In this document: positions 54,905 through 62,691 of the stretch, piece after piece
Layout of the letters: the number at the start of each line of letters is the position of its first letter
Position numbering within the stretch: the first letter of the stretch is position 1
From: Tsukamurella ocularis
Lineage (GTDB): Bacteria; Actinomycetota; Actinomycetes; Mycobacteriales; Mycobacteriaceae
Assembly (NCBI RefSeq): GCF_024807615.1
Contig: NZ_JANUCJ010000003.1
Location: 62,001-126,000, forward strand
Direction: 5' to 3'
Length of the DNA: 64,000 nt
Translations under genes and position numbers: made by a program
Notes under the pieces: model-generated
Seen by the model: only the letters and a program-made list of their open reading frames with translations
Told to the model about the DNA's origin: nothing
The model's database searches: none

Positions 54905-56760
54905 GGGCGGGCCCATCCCTCCACGCCGGTGAAGACGCCGTCACGCGGAGGGCCCTCCAGCGTGACCCCCTGCACCGACGGGCCGACTGCCGTCAGCGTC
55001 ACATCCTGCAGGATCGGCAGGACCGTCGCGCGCAACCACAGCTGCGCGTCGATCGCCGCGAGGTCGATGGGGCCGCCGCGCAGCCCGTCGAGTGCGAGAC
55101 CCTGCAGGTCCGCGTCGCACAGGCCGGAGAGGTTGCCGCCCACCGTGGTGGCGGCCGGGTCGTTCTCGAGGTTCGGCGCCTGCGGCGTGCTGGTGGTGGT
55201 CGGCCGCTGGCCGTCCTCGGACGGGGGCGCGGGGCACTCGACGCGGGAGGCGAACCGCTCGGCGGGCGTGGGGCCGGCGCTGGACCAGCCGACCACCGCG
55301 TCAACGGAACCGTCGAGCAGCGCGGTCCCGGCGACCACCTGCGGCTCCAGCGCGACCACCGACGCGAAGACGCCCATGGCGCGCAGTTGGTCGGTGGCGT
55401 TGCTGGCGACGGCGAACGCCGCGACGTTGCCCTGCGGCACGCCGATCCGTAGGAACATCGGCACCCCGTCGCGGACGTACTGCTGCACGTTCTCGCCCGG
55501 CGACGGGGAGGGCGGCACCGGCAGCGCCGACGGGTCGATGCTGGTGCTCGGGCCGGCCGGCTCGGTCGTCGCGGGCGGCGGCGTGGGCGGCACGCTCTGG
55601 CTGGGCGGGATCGGCGCGTTCTGCAGCGTGTAGCCGGCGCCGGCGAGGGCCTGTTCCAGGCGGGCCTTCGCCTCCGCGGGCGCGGGGCGCGCGGGCATCG
55701 TCGGGGCGTAGCCGGGATCCGACGGTGCCAGCACCTGCGCGCGGGCGGGGCGCGCAGCGTCGCCGCCGGAACCGACGGTGGTGAGCAGGTCCACGTTCAC
55801 GGCGTCCAGCAGTGCGCGGCGTACCTCGACGTCGGCGAGGAACTTCGAGCGGGTGTTCAGCGTCAGCGACAGCACCCGGGGATCGACCTGCTCCACGGCG
55901 CGCACCTGGTAGATCGACGTGAGCTGCGCCAGCAACGACGGTCCGCCGTGCACCGAGACCACCTGCACATCGCCCGTGCGGACGGAGTTGGCGAGCTGGG
56001 TGTCGGTGCCGCCCTTGCGGAGCACGATGCGGTCGACGCGGGCGGGCTTCATCCAGTACCGGTCGTTGCGCTCGAGGGTGACCTCGTCGCGTGCCACGTC
56101 GACCTTCTTGACCAGGTAGCCGGCGCCGGAGGCGGGGATCTTCTCCCGCATGGCGCCGTTGAAGCCGCCGGGCGAGCCCTTGATCAGGTGGCTGGGCAGC
56201 AGGTTCTGGAACAGGGTCCGCCAGCCGGGCAGCGGCGCCTTCAGGGTGACGATGACGCGCTTGCCGCCGGCGCCCGAGGCCACCGACTCGATCTGCCGGT
56301 AGGGCGCCGACCCGACCGTGTCGGGGGCGGTGGTCATCGACTGCCAGAGGTACACGAAGTCCTCAGCAGCGATCGGCGCGCCGTCGGACCACTGCGCGTC
56401 CTGCCGGATCGTGTAGGCGATCTGCAGCGGCGCGGGGTGCTCGATCGCCGGGATCAGGTCGGTGTTCTGCTGCAGCGTCACCCGCCCGTCCTGCCCCCGG
56501 ACCTCACGGAAGACGCTCGGCAGGGTCATCGCTGCCAGGGCCCGCGACGCCGAGGATGAGTTCGACGCGAGGTGCGGGTTGAAACCCGGGCCCAGGCCGT
56601 CGATCGCCACCTGCACGGTGGCGCCGGTGGCGGCGGGGGCCTGCGGCGGCGCGGAGGTCTCCGACCCCGGCACCGCCGGCGGCGGGTCCGCGACGCACGC
56701 GGTCAGGGTCGTCGCGAGCAGTACCGACGCCACCGTCAGCCCCAGGGACCTGTGCCGCAC
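54901..56760 (-). CDS. lpqW: Lipoprotein LpqW
   Basis: 619 residues. Lipobox LTAC with Cys22 after a hydrophobic signal, then a family 5 (peptide/nickel) solute-binding fold: QWSDGAPIAAEDFVYLWQ and LKAPLPGWRTLFQNLLP are its usual landmarks. No transport genes are nearby. In mycobacteria LpqW (Rv1166) influences the branch between PIM and lipoarabinomannan synthesis at the membrane. Its place between typA and mshB fits. Pro/Thr-rich insertion near residues 385-420 is low-complexity and probably a loop. Confidence 0.9.
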   Translation of the reverse strand: MRHRSLGLTVASVLLATTLTACVADPPPAVPGSETSAPPQAPAATGATVQVAIDGLGPGFNPHLASNSSSASRALAAMTLPSVFREVRGQDGRVTLQQNTDLIPAIEHPAPLQIAYTIRQDAQWSDGAPIAAEDFVYLWQSMTTAPDTVGSAPYRQIESVASGAGGKRVIVTLKAPLPGWRTLFQNLLPSHLIKGSPGGFNGAMREKIPASGAGYLVKKVDVARDEVTLERNDRYWMKPARVDRIVLRKGGTDTQLANSVRTGDVQVVSVHGGPSLLAQLTSIYQVRAVEQVDPRVLSLTLNTRSKFLADVEVRRALLDAVNVDLLTTVGSGGDAARPARAQVLAPSDPGYAPTMPARPAPAEAKARLEQALAGAGYTLQNAPIPPSQSVPPTPPPATTEPAGPSTSIDPSALPVPPSPSPGENVQQYVRDGVPMFLRIGVPQGNVAAFAVASNATDQLRAMGVFASVVALEPQVVAGTALLDGSVDAVVGWSSAGPTPAERFASRVECPAPPSEDGQRPTTTSTPQAPNLENDPAATTVGGNLSGLCDADLQGLALDGLRGGPIDLAAIDAQLWLRATVLPILQDVTLTAVGPSVQGVTLEGPPRDGVFTGVEGWARP

Positions 56761-56795
56761 TGCTCGTGCCTCCTACGCTCGCTGGAAGTCCACCG

Positions 56796-56814
56796 CCCGA
56801 CGGTCACCGTCGGG
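56796..56814 (-). terminator. Hairpin between typA and lpqW
   Basis: CCCGACGG-TCA-CCGTCGGG, a perfect 8-bp stem, 22 nt past the typA stop codon; no T run. It may attenuate read-through into lpqW. Confidence 0.45.
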
Positions 56815-56835
56815 CCCGTCGCCGCGACCGCGGGA

Positions 56836-58743
56836 TCAGCCCGCGGACTGATCCCGCGACTTGGCGCGCGAGCGCTCACGGGCGCGCTCGGTACCGTTCA
56901 AATGCACCTTACGCACCCGAACGACCTCGGGGGTGACCTCGACGCACTCGTCGCCGGCACAGAACTCCATCGCGGCCTCGAGCTCCAGCTTGATGGGCTT
57001 GGCGAGGGTCTCCATCACGTCGGCGGAGGACTGACGCATGTTGGTCAGCTTCTTCTCCTTGGTGACGTTGATGTCGAGGTCCTCGGCGCGCGGGTTGATG
57101 CCCACGACCATGCCCTCGTAGGTGTCGGCGCCGGGCTCGACGAAGAAGGTGCCGCGGTCGGCGAGCTGGATCATCGCGAACGGGGTCACGCTGCCCTGGC
57201 GGTCCGAGACCAGCGAGCCGGTGTGGCGGGCGCGGATCTCGCCGGCCCACGGCGCGTACTCGTGGAAGACGGCGTTGGCGATGCCGGTGCCGCGGGTCTC
57301 GGTGAGGAAGTCGGTGCGGAAGCCGATGAGGCCGCGCGACGGGACGACGAACTCCATGCGGACCCAGCCGGTGCCCTGGTTGGCCATGGTCTCCATGCGG
57401 CCGCGACGGTTCGCGAGCAGCTGGGTGACCGAGCCGAGGTACTCCTCGGGGACGTCGATGGTGAGGTGCTCGAAGGGCTCGTGCACCTTGCCGTCGACCT
57501 TGCGCGTGACGACCTGGGGCTTGCCGACGGTGAGCTCGAAGCCCTCGCGTCGCATCTGCTCGACGAGGATGGCCAGCGCCAGCTCGCCGCGGCCCTGCAC
57601 CTCCCACTGGTCGGGCTTGCCGATGTCGAGCACCTTGAGCGAGACGTTGCCGATGAGCTCGGAGTCGAGGCGCGACTTCACCATGCGGGCGGTCAGCTTG
57701 TGACCCGAGACCTTGCCGACCAGCGGGGACGTGTTGGTGCCGATGGTCACGGAGATGGCGGGCTGGTCGACCGTGATGCGGGGCAACGCGACGGGGTTCT
57801 CCAGGTCGGCGAGGGTGTCGCCGATCATGATCTCGGGGAAGCCCGCGACGGCGACGATGTCGCCGGCAACAGCCTCCTCGGCGGGCTTGCGCTCGACGCC
57901 GTCGGTGGCGAGCAGCTCGGTGACCTTGGCGTTGGTGACCACGGGCTCGCCGTCGACCTCGCGCATCCAGGCGACGGTCTGGCCCTTGCGGAGGGTGCCG
58001 TTGTGGATGCGGACCAGCGCGAGGCGGCCGAGGAAGGCCGACGCGTCGAGGTTGGTGACGTGGGCCTGCAGCGGCGCCGCGGCGTCGCCCTTGGGGGCGG
58101 GGATGTGGTCGTGCAGGATCTGGAACAGCTCGTCGAGGTTCTCGGCGTCCGGGACCGTGCCGTTGGCGGGGGCCGTCGTCGAGGCCTTGCCCTCGCGGCC
58201 CGACGCGTAGATCACAGGGAGGCCGAGCGCGAGCTCGGCGGCCTCAGCGGCCTCGTCGGACAGGTCCGAGGCGAGGTCCAGCAGCAGGTCCTGTGCCTCG
58301 GTGACGACCTCCTCGATGCGCGCGTCGGGGCGGTCGGTCTTGTTCACGACCAGGATGACGGGCAGCGACGCGGCGAGCGCCTTGCGCAGCACGAAGCGGG
58401 TCTGCGGAAGCGGGCCCTCGGAGGCGTCGACCAGCAGGACGACACCGTCGACCATCGACAGGCCGCGCTCGACCTCGCCACCGAAGTCGGCGTGGCCCGG
58501 GGTGTCGATCACGTTGATGACGGTGGTGGTGCCGTCGGCGTTCACACGGTGCACGGCCGTGTTCTTCGCCAGGATGGTGATGCCCTTCTCCTTCTCCAGG
58601 TCACCCGAGTCCATGACCCGGTCAACCAGCTCGGCGCGCTCGGCGAACGCGCCGGACTGCCGCAGCATGGCGTCGACGAGGGTGGTCTTCCCGTGGTCGA
58701 CGTGCGCGACGATGGCGACGTTGCGGAAGCTGGGCTGAGCCAC
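56836..58743 (-). CDS. typA: Ribosome-associated GTPase TypA/BipA
   Basis: 635-residue translational GTPase. G1 AHVDHGKTT (13-21), the G2 region GITI, G3 DTPGHADF, G4 NKTD; then the beta-barrel, two EF-G-like domains and the BipA-specific C-terminal domain. Helps ribosome assembly and growth in stress or cold. GTG start with AGGAG 10 nt upstream. Position before lpqW as in M. tuberculosis (Rv1165). Confidence 0.96.
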   Translation of the reverse strand: MAQPSFRNVAIVAHVDHGKTTLVDAMLRQSGAFAERAELVDRVMDSGDLEKEKGITILAKNTAVHRVNADGTTTVINVIDTPGHADFGGEVERGLSMVDGVVLLVDASEGPLPQTRFVLRKALAASLPVILVVNKTDRPDARIEEVVTEAQDLLLDLASDLSDEAAEAAELALGLPVIYASGREGKASTTAPANGTVPDAENLDELFQILHDHIPAPKGDAAAPLQAHVTNLDASAFLGRLALVRIHNGTLRKGQTVAWMREVDGEPVVTNAKVTELLATDGVERKPAEEAVAGDIVAVAGFPEIMIGDTLADLENPVALPRITVDQPAISVTIGTNTSPLVGKVSGHKLTARMVKSRLDSELIGNVSLKVLDIGKPDQWEVQGRGELALAILVEQMRREGFELTVGKPQVVTRKVDGKVHEPFEHLTIDVPEEYLGSVTQLLANRRGRMETMANQGTGWVRMEFVVPSRGLIGFRTDFLTETRGTGIANAVFHEYAPWAGEIRARHTGSLVSDRQGSVTPFAMIQLADRGTFFVEPGADTYEGMVVGINPRAEDLDINVTKEKKLTNMRQSSADVMETLAKPIKLELEAAMEFCAGDECVEVTPEVVRVRKVHLNGTERARERSRAKSRDQSAG

Positions 58744-58901
58744 TGTGGTTCTCCTGGAGGTGGTCGTGCGCGCGCAGCGGGCAATGGTCCGTGGGCGCGT
58801 CGAAGGGGGCGTGCGGACACGCCTGGTCGTGACCAGGTTACTTCCCGAAGGCCCGAGGAGCCGCATCGTGACCGCCGGATGTGACGGTTGGCATCCCACG
58901 A

Positions 58902-58920
58902 TTAGGTTGCTCTAACCTAT
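58902..58920 (+). promoter_or_regulatory. IdeR/DtxR iron box
   Basis: TTAGGTTGCTCTAACCTAT matches the published IdeR consensus TTAGGTTAGGCTAACCTAA at 15 of 19 positions, with both 7-bp half sites intact. It covers the -10 hexamer of the next gene, the expected position for iron-dependent repression. Confidence 0.72.
58913..58918 (+). promoter_or_regulatory. -10 element of a leaderless transcript inside the iron box
   Basis: TAACCT, 6 nt before the ATG at 58925. The hexamer is part of the right half of the IdeR-like box. Confidence 0.55.
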
Positions 58921-58924
58921 TCAG

Positions 58925-59122
58925 ATGAGTAAGACCAAGGCGCACAAACTCGTGGGCAGCAAGCCCAAGAAGAAGTGCTGCCGCAAGAAGACGCGGTGCA
59001 TGAAGTGCCCCGTGGTGATCCACAGGCTCAACCGGCTGGCCGCGCACGGCGCCTCCAAGAAGGAACTCGAGAAGTCCCTGAAGACGGTGCGCGCCAACCC
59101 GGAACGCACGCGCGTGGCCTAG
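58925..59122 (+). CDS. Small basic Cys-rich protein under an iron box
   Basis: 65 residues, strongly basic, with Cys18, Cys19, Cys25 and Cys28 in CCRKKTRCMKCPV, a likely metal-binding knuckle, followed by a Lys/Arg-rich helix. Similar very short proteins occur in other actinobacteria without known function. The start codon lies 4 nt beyond an IdeR/DtxR-like box and 6 nt after the -10, and there is no ribosome site, so the message should be leaderless and repressed by iron. Its last 4 nt overlap the end of the convergent VOC gene. It could bind iron or zinc, or nucleic acid. Confidence 0.8.
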   Translation: MSKTKAHKLVGSKPKKKCCRKKTRCMKCPVVIHRLNRLAAHGASKKELEKSLKTVRANPERTRVA

Positions 59123-59826
59123 TCCGCCTGTTCCAGCAACTGCCGCAGGGCGCCAGGATCGGCCGCGGTCGCGACGGCGCGGTCGAGCTCCTCCGGGGTC
59201 ACCGGCAACGCCCGCAGCTCCCCGATCAGACCCGGCACGTCCGCGTCGCGGCCGGCCGCCGGCGCGATCTCGAGCAGGAAGGCCAGGGCGAGGGCCCGGT
59301 CGGCGTCGGTATCGCCGTCCTTCGGGCGACGCAGCGCCGAGGTCAGCGCCCGGTATGCCGCGGCGTCGTCGCCCTTGAAGCCGCTGAGGATGCGGGCGTT
59401 GTCGAGCGTCTTGGCGAGCCCCGACAGCTCCGTCGCGCCGCCGTACTCGAACTCCGGCTCGTCCTTCCGGATGATCAGCAGCTGGTTGCCCGACGGGTCG
59501 ACGAGGGTGAACCGCGAGGCGCCCGGACGGAACCGGGTCAGCCGCGGCTCCCCCGAGGCGGGCACCTTCCCGAGGAGTCCCTTGATCGCGGCCTTGAACG
59601 CGGCGTGCTCGGCGGCCACGTCGTCGACCAGCAGCAGGCAGATGCCCGTGTCCTCGGCGTCGCGGGCGAAGCGCGCGAAGTGGACGTCCGCACCGTCGCG
59701 CGTGAACGCCAGGTACAGGTACGGACGGACCTGGTAGCCGGTGCACGCGAATCCGAGGGCGGTGTAGAAGTCGCGGGTGGCCTCGGGATCGACGCAGGGC
59801 AGGACGGGAACGGCGGTGGTGGGCAC
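59119..59826 (-). CDS. VOC superfamily protein
   Basis: 235 residues. N-terminal glyoxalase/bleomycin-resistance-like domain (about 1-120): PVLPCVDPEATRDFYTALGFA and RFTLVDPSGNQLLII are the typical first and last strands. The C-terminal 110 residues are helical and unlike other VOC proteins, with a DDAAAYRALTSAL-like repeat and a negatively charged stretch, and may be a separate small domain. GTG start with TAGCCT 6 nt upstream. Substrate unknown. Confidence 0.8.
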   Translation of the reverse strand: MPTTAVPVLPCVDPEATRDFYTALGFACTGYQVRPYLYLAFTRDGADVHFARFARDAEDTGICLLLVDDVAAEHAAFKAAIKGLLGKVPASGEPRLTRFRPGASRFTLVDPSGNQLLIIRKDEPEFEYGGATELSGLAKTLDNARILSGFKGDDAAAYRALTSALRRPKDGDTDADRALALAFLLEIAPAAGRDADVPGLIGELRALPVTPEELDRAVATAADPGALRQLLEQAD

Positions 59827-59832
59827 GCCGCC

Positions 59833-59838
59833 AGGCTA
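59833..59838 (-). promoter_or_regulatory. -10 element of a leaderless VOC-gene transcript
   Basis: TAGCCT on the minus strand, 6 nt before the GTG at 59826. Confidence 0.45.
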
Positions 59839-59851
59839 GTGCGGAATACGG

Positions 59852-60565
59852 TCAGTTCCTGTCCGCCGGCGCCGTCTCCAGCAGGTTCGTCAGCACCGAC
59901 GAGAGCACGTCGACCAGCTCCGCGGGGTTCGCGCCCTCATCGGCACGCTGCCACCACGCGAGGAGGAACTCGTTGACGGAGGGGATGAATGCGGCGTACA
60001 CCCAGGGGGCGACGGCCCGCGATCCGACGGCCTCCACTGCGGACCGCACCAGAGCGGCCCACCCAGCACGGTTGTCCAGGCGGTAGCGCTCCATCTCGGG
60101 GCTCACCCCGACCACTTCGACGAACGCCACCCGCAGGCCACGCGGGTCGGTGAGCACCGCGTCGATGTAGGCCCTCACTCCGGCCAGCACCAGCGCGCGA
60201 CGGGCCTCCGCCGTCGGCAGGCCGCCCACGCGCGACATGCCCTCCGCGAGCGCGGTCTCGACCGCGACGCGGCCCCGCTGCTGGAGCCCGGTGTGCAGGT
60301 GTCGCAGCAGCGCCTCGCGGTCGGCGAACTGCTCGTAGAAGTGGCGCCGCGAGACCTTGGCCCGCTCGCAGACGTCCGCGACCGTCGTTTGCTGGTATCC
60401 GGCGGTGGCGAACAGGTCGAGTCCCGCCTCCTCGAGCCGGGCGAGCCGCTCCGCATGCCGGGTCCGCGCGTCGGCGCCGCCGTACAGCCGCCCGGTCGCG
60501 CTCTGTCCGGTCGCGCTCTGTCCGGTCGCGCTCTGTCGGGCAGCGCCGGTCCGCGTCGCGGTCAT
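59852..60565 (-). CDS. TetR family regulator with repeat-bearing N-terminus
   Basis: 237 residues. TetR helix-turn-helix: TTVADVCERAKVSRRHFYEQF, preceded by LEEAGLDLFATAGY; a ligand-binding helical domain follows. The first 40 residues before the HTH are unusual, containing three copies of SATGQ encoded by a 15-bp tandem repeat. ATG overlaps the stop codon of the aldo/keto reductase gene (ATGA), so the reductase is a probable target. Confidence 0.85.
   Translation of the reverse strand: MTATRTGAARQSATGQSATGQSATGRLYGGADARTRHAERLARLEEAGLDLFATAGYQQTTVADVCERAKVSRRHFYEQFADREALLRHLHTGLQQRGRVAVETALAEGMSRVGGLPTAEARRALVLAGVRAYIDAVLTDPRGLRVAFVEVVGVSPEMERYRLDNRAGWAALVRSAVEAVGSRAVAPWVYAAFIPSVNEFLLAWWQRADEGANPAELVDVLSSVLTNLLETAPADRN
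60493..60537. repeat. 15-bp tandem repeat, three copies, in the tetR gene
   Basis: CGGTCGCGCTCTGTC repeats exactly three times without gaps. Being a multiple of 3, changes in copy number would only add or remove five residues in the TetR N-terminus. Confidence 0.85.
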
Positions 60566-61626
60566 GACGTCGAGGCGGTGGCGCCCCACCAGATGTTCAG
60601 GTCACCGTCTACGGCGAACTCGTCGATGGCGGCGAGCTCCTCAGCGGTGAAACCGAGGTTCGCGACGGCGCCCACACTGTCCTCGAGCTGCGCGACGCTG
60701 GACGCCCCGATTAGCGCGGAGGTCACCGCCGGCGAGCGGAGCACCCACGCGATCGCCATTTGCGCGAGCGTCTGCCCGCGGTCGGCGGCGATCCCGGCCA
60801 GCCCGCGCACGCGCGCCAGGTTCTCATCCGAGAGCATGGCGCCGGAAAGGCTCTTGCCCGCGGCCGCGCGGGAGTCCTCGGGCACACCGCGGAGGTACCG
60901 GTCGGTGAGAAGGCCCTGTGCCAGCGGCGAGAAGGCGATGACGCCCATGCCCTCGGCGGCCGTGGTCTCCAGCAGCGACGGTCCGCCGGTCTCTCCGGCG
61001 CGCTCGACCCAGCGATTGAGCATCGAGTACGAGGGCTGGTGGATGAGCAGCGGTGTGCCCAGATCGCGCATGATCTCCTGCGCCCGCGCGGTGAGCTCGG
61101 CGCCGTACGACGAGATACCCACGTACAGCGCGCGCCCCGAGGTGACGGCCGTGTGCAGCGCGCCCATGGTCTCCTCCAGCGGCGTCTCCGGGTCGGGCCG
61201 GTGACTGTAGAAGATGTCCACGTGGTCCAGGCCCATCCGCCGCAGCGAGGCGTCCAGCGAGGAGAGCAGGTACTTGCGGGAGCCGCCGAAGCCGTACGGA
61301 CCCGGCTGCATGTCCCAGCCCGCCTTCGACGAGATGATCAGCTGGTCGCGGTAGGGGCGGAAGTCCTCGGCGAAGAGCGTGCCGAAGTTCCGCTCGGCGC
61401 TGCCGGGCGGCGGGCCGTAGTTGTTCGCGAGGTCGAAATGGGTGACACCCAGGTCGAAGGCGCGCCGCAGGACGTCGCGCTGGCTCTGCAGCGGCTTGTC
61501 GTCGCCGAAGTTGTGCCACAGGCCGAGCGAGATCGCCGGCAGCCGCAGGCCCGACTCCCCCACCCGGCGGTACGGCGCCCCGTCGTAGCGACGGTCGTCG
61601 GCGACGTACGGATCGAATGCACCCAT
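60562..61626 (-). CDS. Aldo/keto reductase, YghZ/Gpr type
   Basis: 354-residue NADPH-dependent aldo/keto reductase. Catalytic tetrad visible as Asp65 and Tyr70 (HFDLANNYG), Lys101 (SSKAGW) and His142 ([13 protein letters not shown]); the [19 protein letters not shown] segment is typical of the L-glyceraldehyde-3-phosphate reductase/YghZ group. ATG at 61626 gives the normal length. Co-transcribed with the tetR gene that follows. Confidence 0.92.
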   Translation of the reverse strand: MGAFDPYVADDRRYDGAPYRRVGESGLRLPAISLGLWHNFGDDKPLQSQRDVLRRAFDLGVTHFDLANNYGPPPGSAERNFGTLFAEDFRPYRDQLIISSKAGWDMQPGPYGFGGSRKYLLSSLDASLRRMGLDHVDIFYSHRPDPETPLEETMGALHTAVTSGRALYVGISSYGAELTARAQEIMRDLGTPLLIHQPSYSMLNRWVERAGETGGPSLLETTAAEGMGVIAFSPLAQGLLTDRYLRGVPEDSRAAAGKSLSGAMLSDENLARVRGLAGIAADRGQTLAQMAIAWVLRSPAVTSALIGASSVAQLEDSVGAVANLGFTAEELAAIDEFAVDGDLNIWWGATASTS

Positions 61627-61662
61627 GCCCCCATCATGCCCGGCGCGTACCGCCGCCGGGCA

Positions 61663-61668
61663 TACGAT
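61663..61668 (+). promoter_or_regulatory. -10 element in front of the CDF transporter gene
   Basis: TACGAT, 7 nt before the ATG at 61676; compatible with a leaderless transcript although a weak GGCAGG ribosome site overlaps the gap. Confidence 0.4.
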
Positions 61669-61675
61669 CGGCAGG

Positions 61676-62674
61676 ATGAGCGACGAGCCGGCGGACGGAA
61701 CCCAGGACGAGAGTCTGCTGACGGTGCTCATCGCATTCGGCGCGAACGTGCTGATCGCGATGGCGAAGTCGGTCGCCGCGGTGATCACCGGCTCGGCCGC
61801 GATGGTGGCCGAGGCCGCGCACTCGTGGGCGGACACGGGCAACGAGGTCTTCCTCCTCATCGGCGCGAAGCGTGCGGCCAAACCCGCCGACGAGTCGCAC
61901 CCTTTCGGCTACGGCCGCTCGGGCTACGTGTGGTCGATGTTCGCTGCCTTCGGCCTGTTCAGCGTGGGCTCCGCCGTCTCGGTGTGGCACGGTATCTCCG
62001 CACTCGGTGCGCCGGAGGAGGCGGCGGACTACGGCTGGGGCTACGCCGTGCTGGCCATCTCCTTCGTGCTCGAGGGGATCTCGTTCCTGCAAGCGCTTCG
62101 CCAGACCAAGGAGGGCGCTCGGGAGCGGATGCTGCACCCGCTGCGGTACGTGCGGATGACGTCGAACCCGGTGCTGCGCTCGGTCTTCGCAGAGGACCTC
62201 AGCGCGCTGATCGGCATCGTCATCGCCGCCACCGCGATGGCCCTGCATCAGGTCACCGGAAACCCCGTCTGGGACGCCGTCGGATCGATCCTGGTCGGCA
62301 TCCTGCTGGGCTTCGTCGCGGTGTTTCTGATCCGGCGCAACATGGACTTCCTCACGGGCGAGGAGGCGACGCCGCTCGCCCGCAACCGCATGCTGGAGGC
62401 GCTGCAGTCGCACCCGGACGTCAAGCAGGTGAGCTTCCTGCACATGGAGTGGGTCGGCGCGGACCGCCTGTTCCTCGTCGCAGCCGTCGACCTCGAGGGC
62501 GACCTGCCGGAGTCGCAGGTCGCGGCGCGGCTGGCGGCGATCTCGGACGACATGAACCGCATCCCCCGCATCCAGCGGGCCCTCTTCACCCTCACCCGCC
62601 CCGGTGATACCACCCGTCTGACCGCCGAGCCGCTCCCCGACTGGTACCTGCCCGAGGACGAGCGCCGTCCCTAG
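61676..62674 (+). CDS. Cation diffusion facilitator transporter
   Basis: 332 residues. Membrane domain with metal-site HSWAD (His49, Asp53 in helix 2) and EDLSALIG (helix 5 Asp), about six helices, followed by a cytoplasmic metal-binding-like domain (about 240-310). These proteins export Zn2+, Mn2+, Fe2+ or Co2+ in exchange for H+. The two-site pattern H-x3-D/ED-x-SA belongs to the actinobacterial group close to Fe/Zn exporters, but the metal cannot be told. Confidence 0.9.
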   Translation: MSDEPADGTQDESLLTVLIAFGANVLIAMAKSVAAVITGSAAMVAEAAHSWADTGNEVFLLIGAKRAAKPADESHPFGYGRSGYVWSMFAAFGLFSVGSAVSVWHGISALGAPEEAADYGWGYAVLAISFVLEGISFLQALRQTKEGARERMLHPLRYVRMTSNPVLRSVFAEDLSALIGIVIAATAMALHQVTGNPVWDAVGSILVGILLGFVAVFLIRRNMDFLTGEEATPLARNRMLEALQSHPDVKQVSFLHMEWVGADRLFLVAAVDLEGDLPESQVAARLAAISDDMNRIPRIQRALFTLTRPGDTTRLTAEPLPDWYLPEDERRP

Positions 62675-62691
62675 CGGGACGGCCACGCCGC

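Noticed and set aside
56572-58884. A 770-codon plus-strand open frame opposite typA and lpqW
   Set aside because: Antisense shadow of typA; no domains and biased composition.
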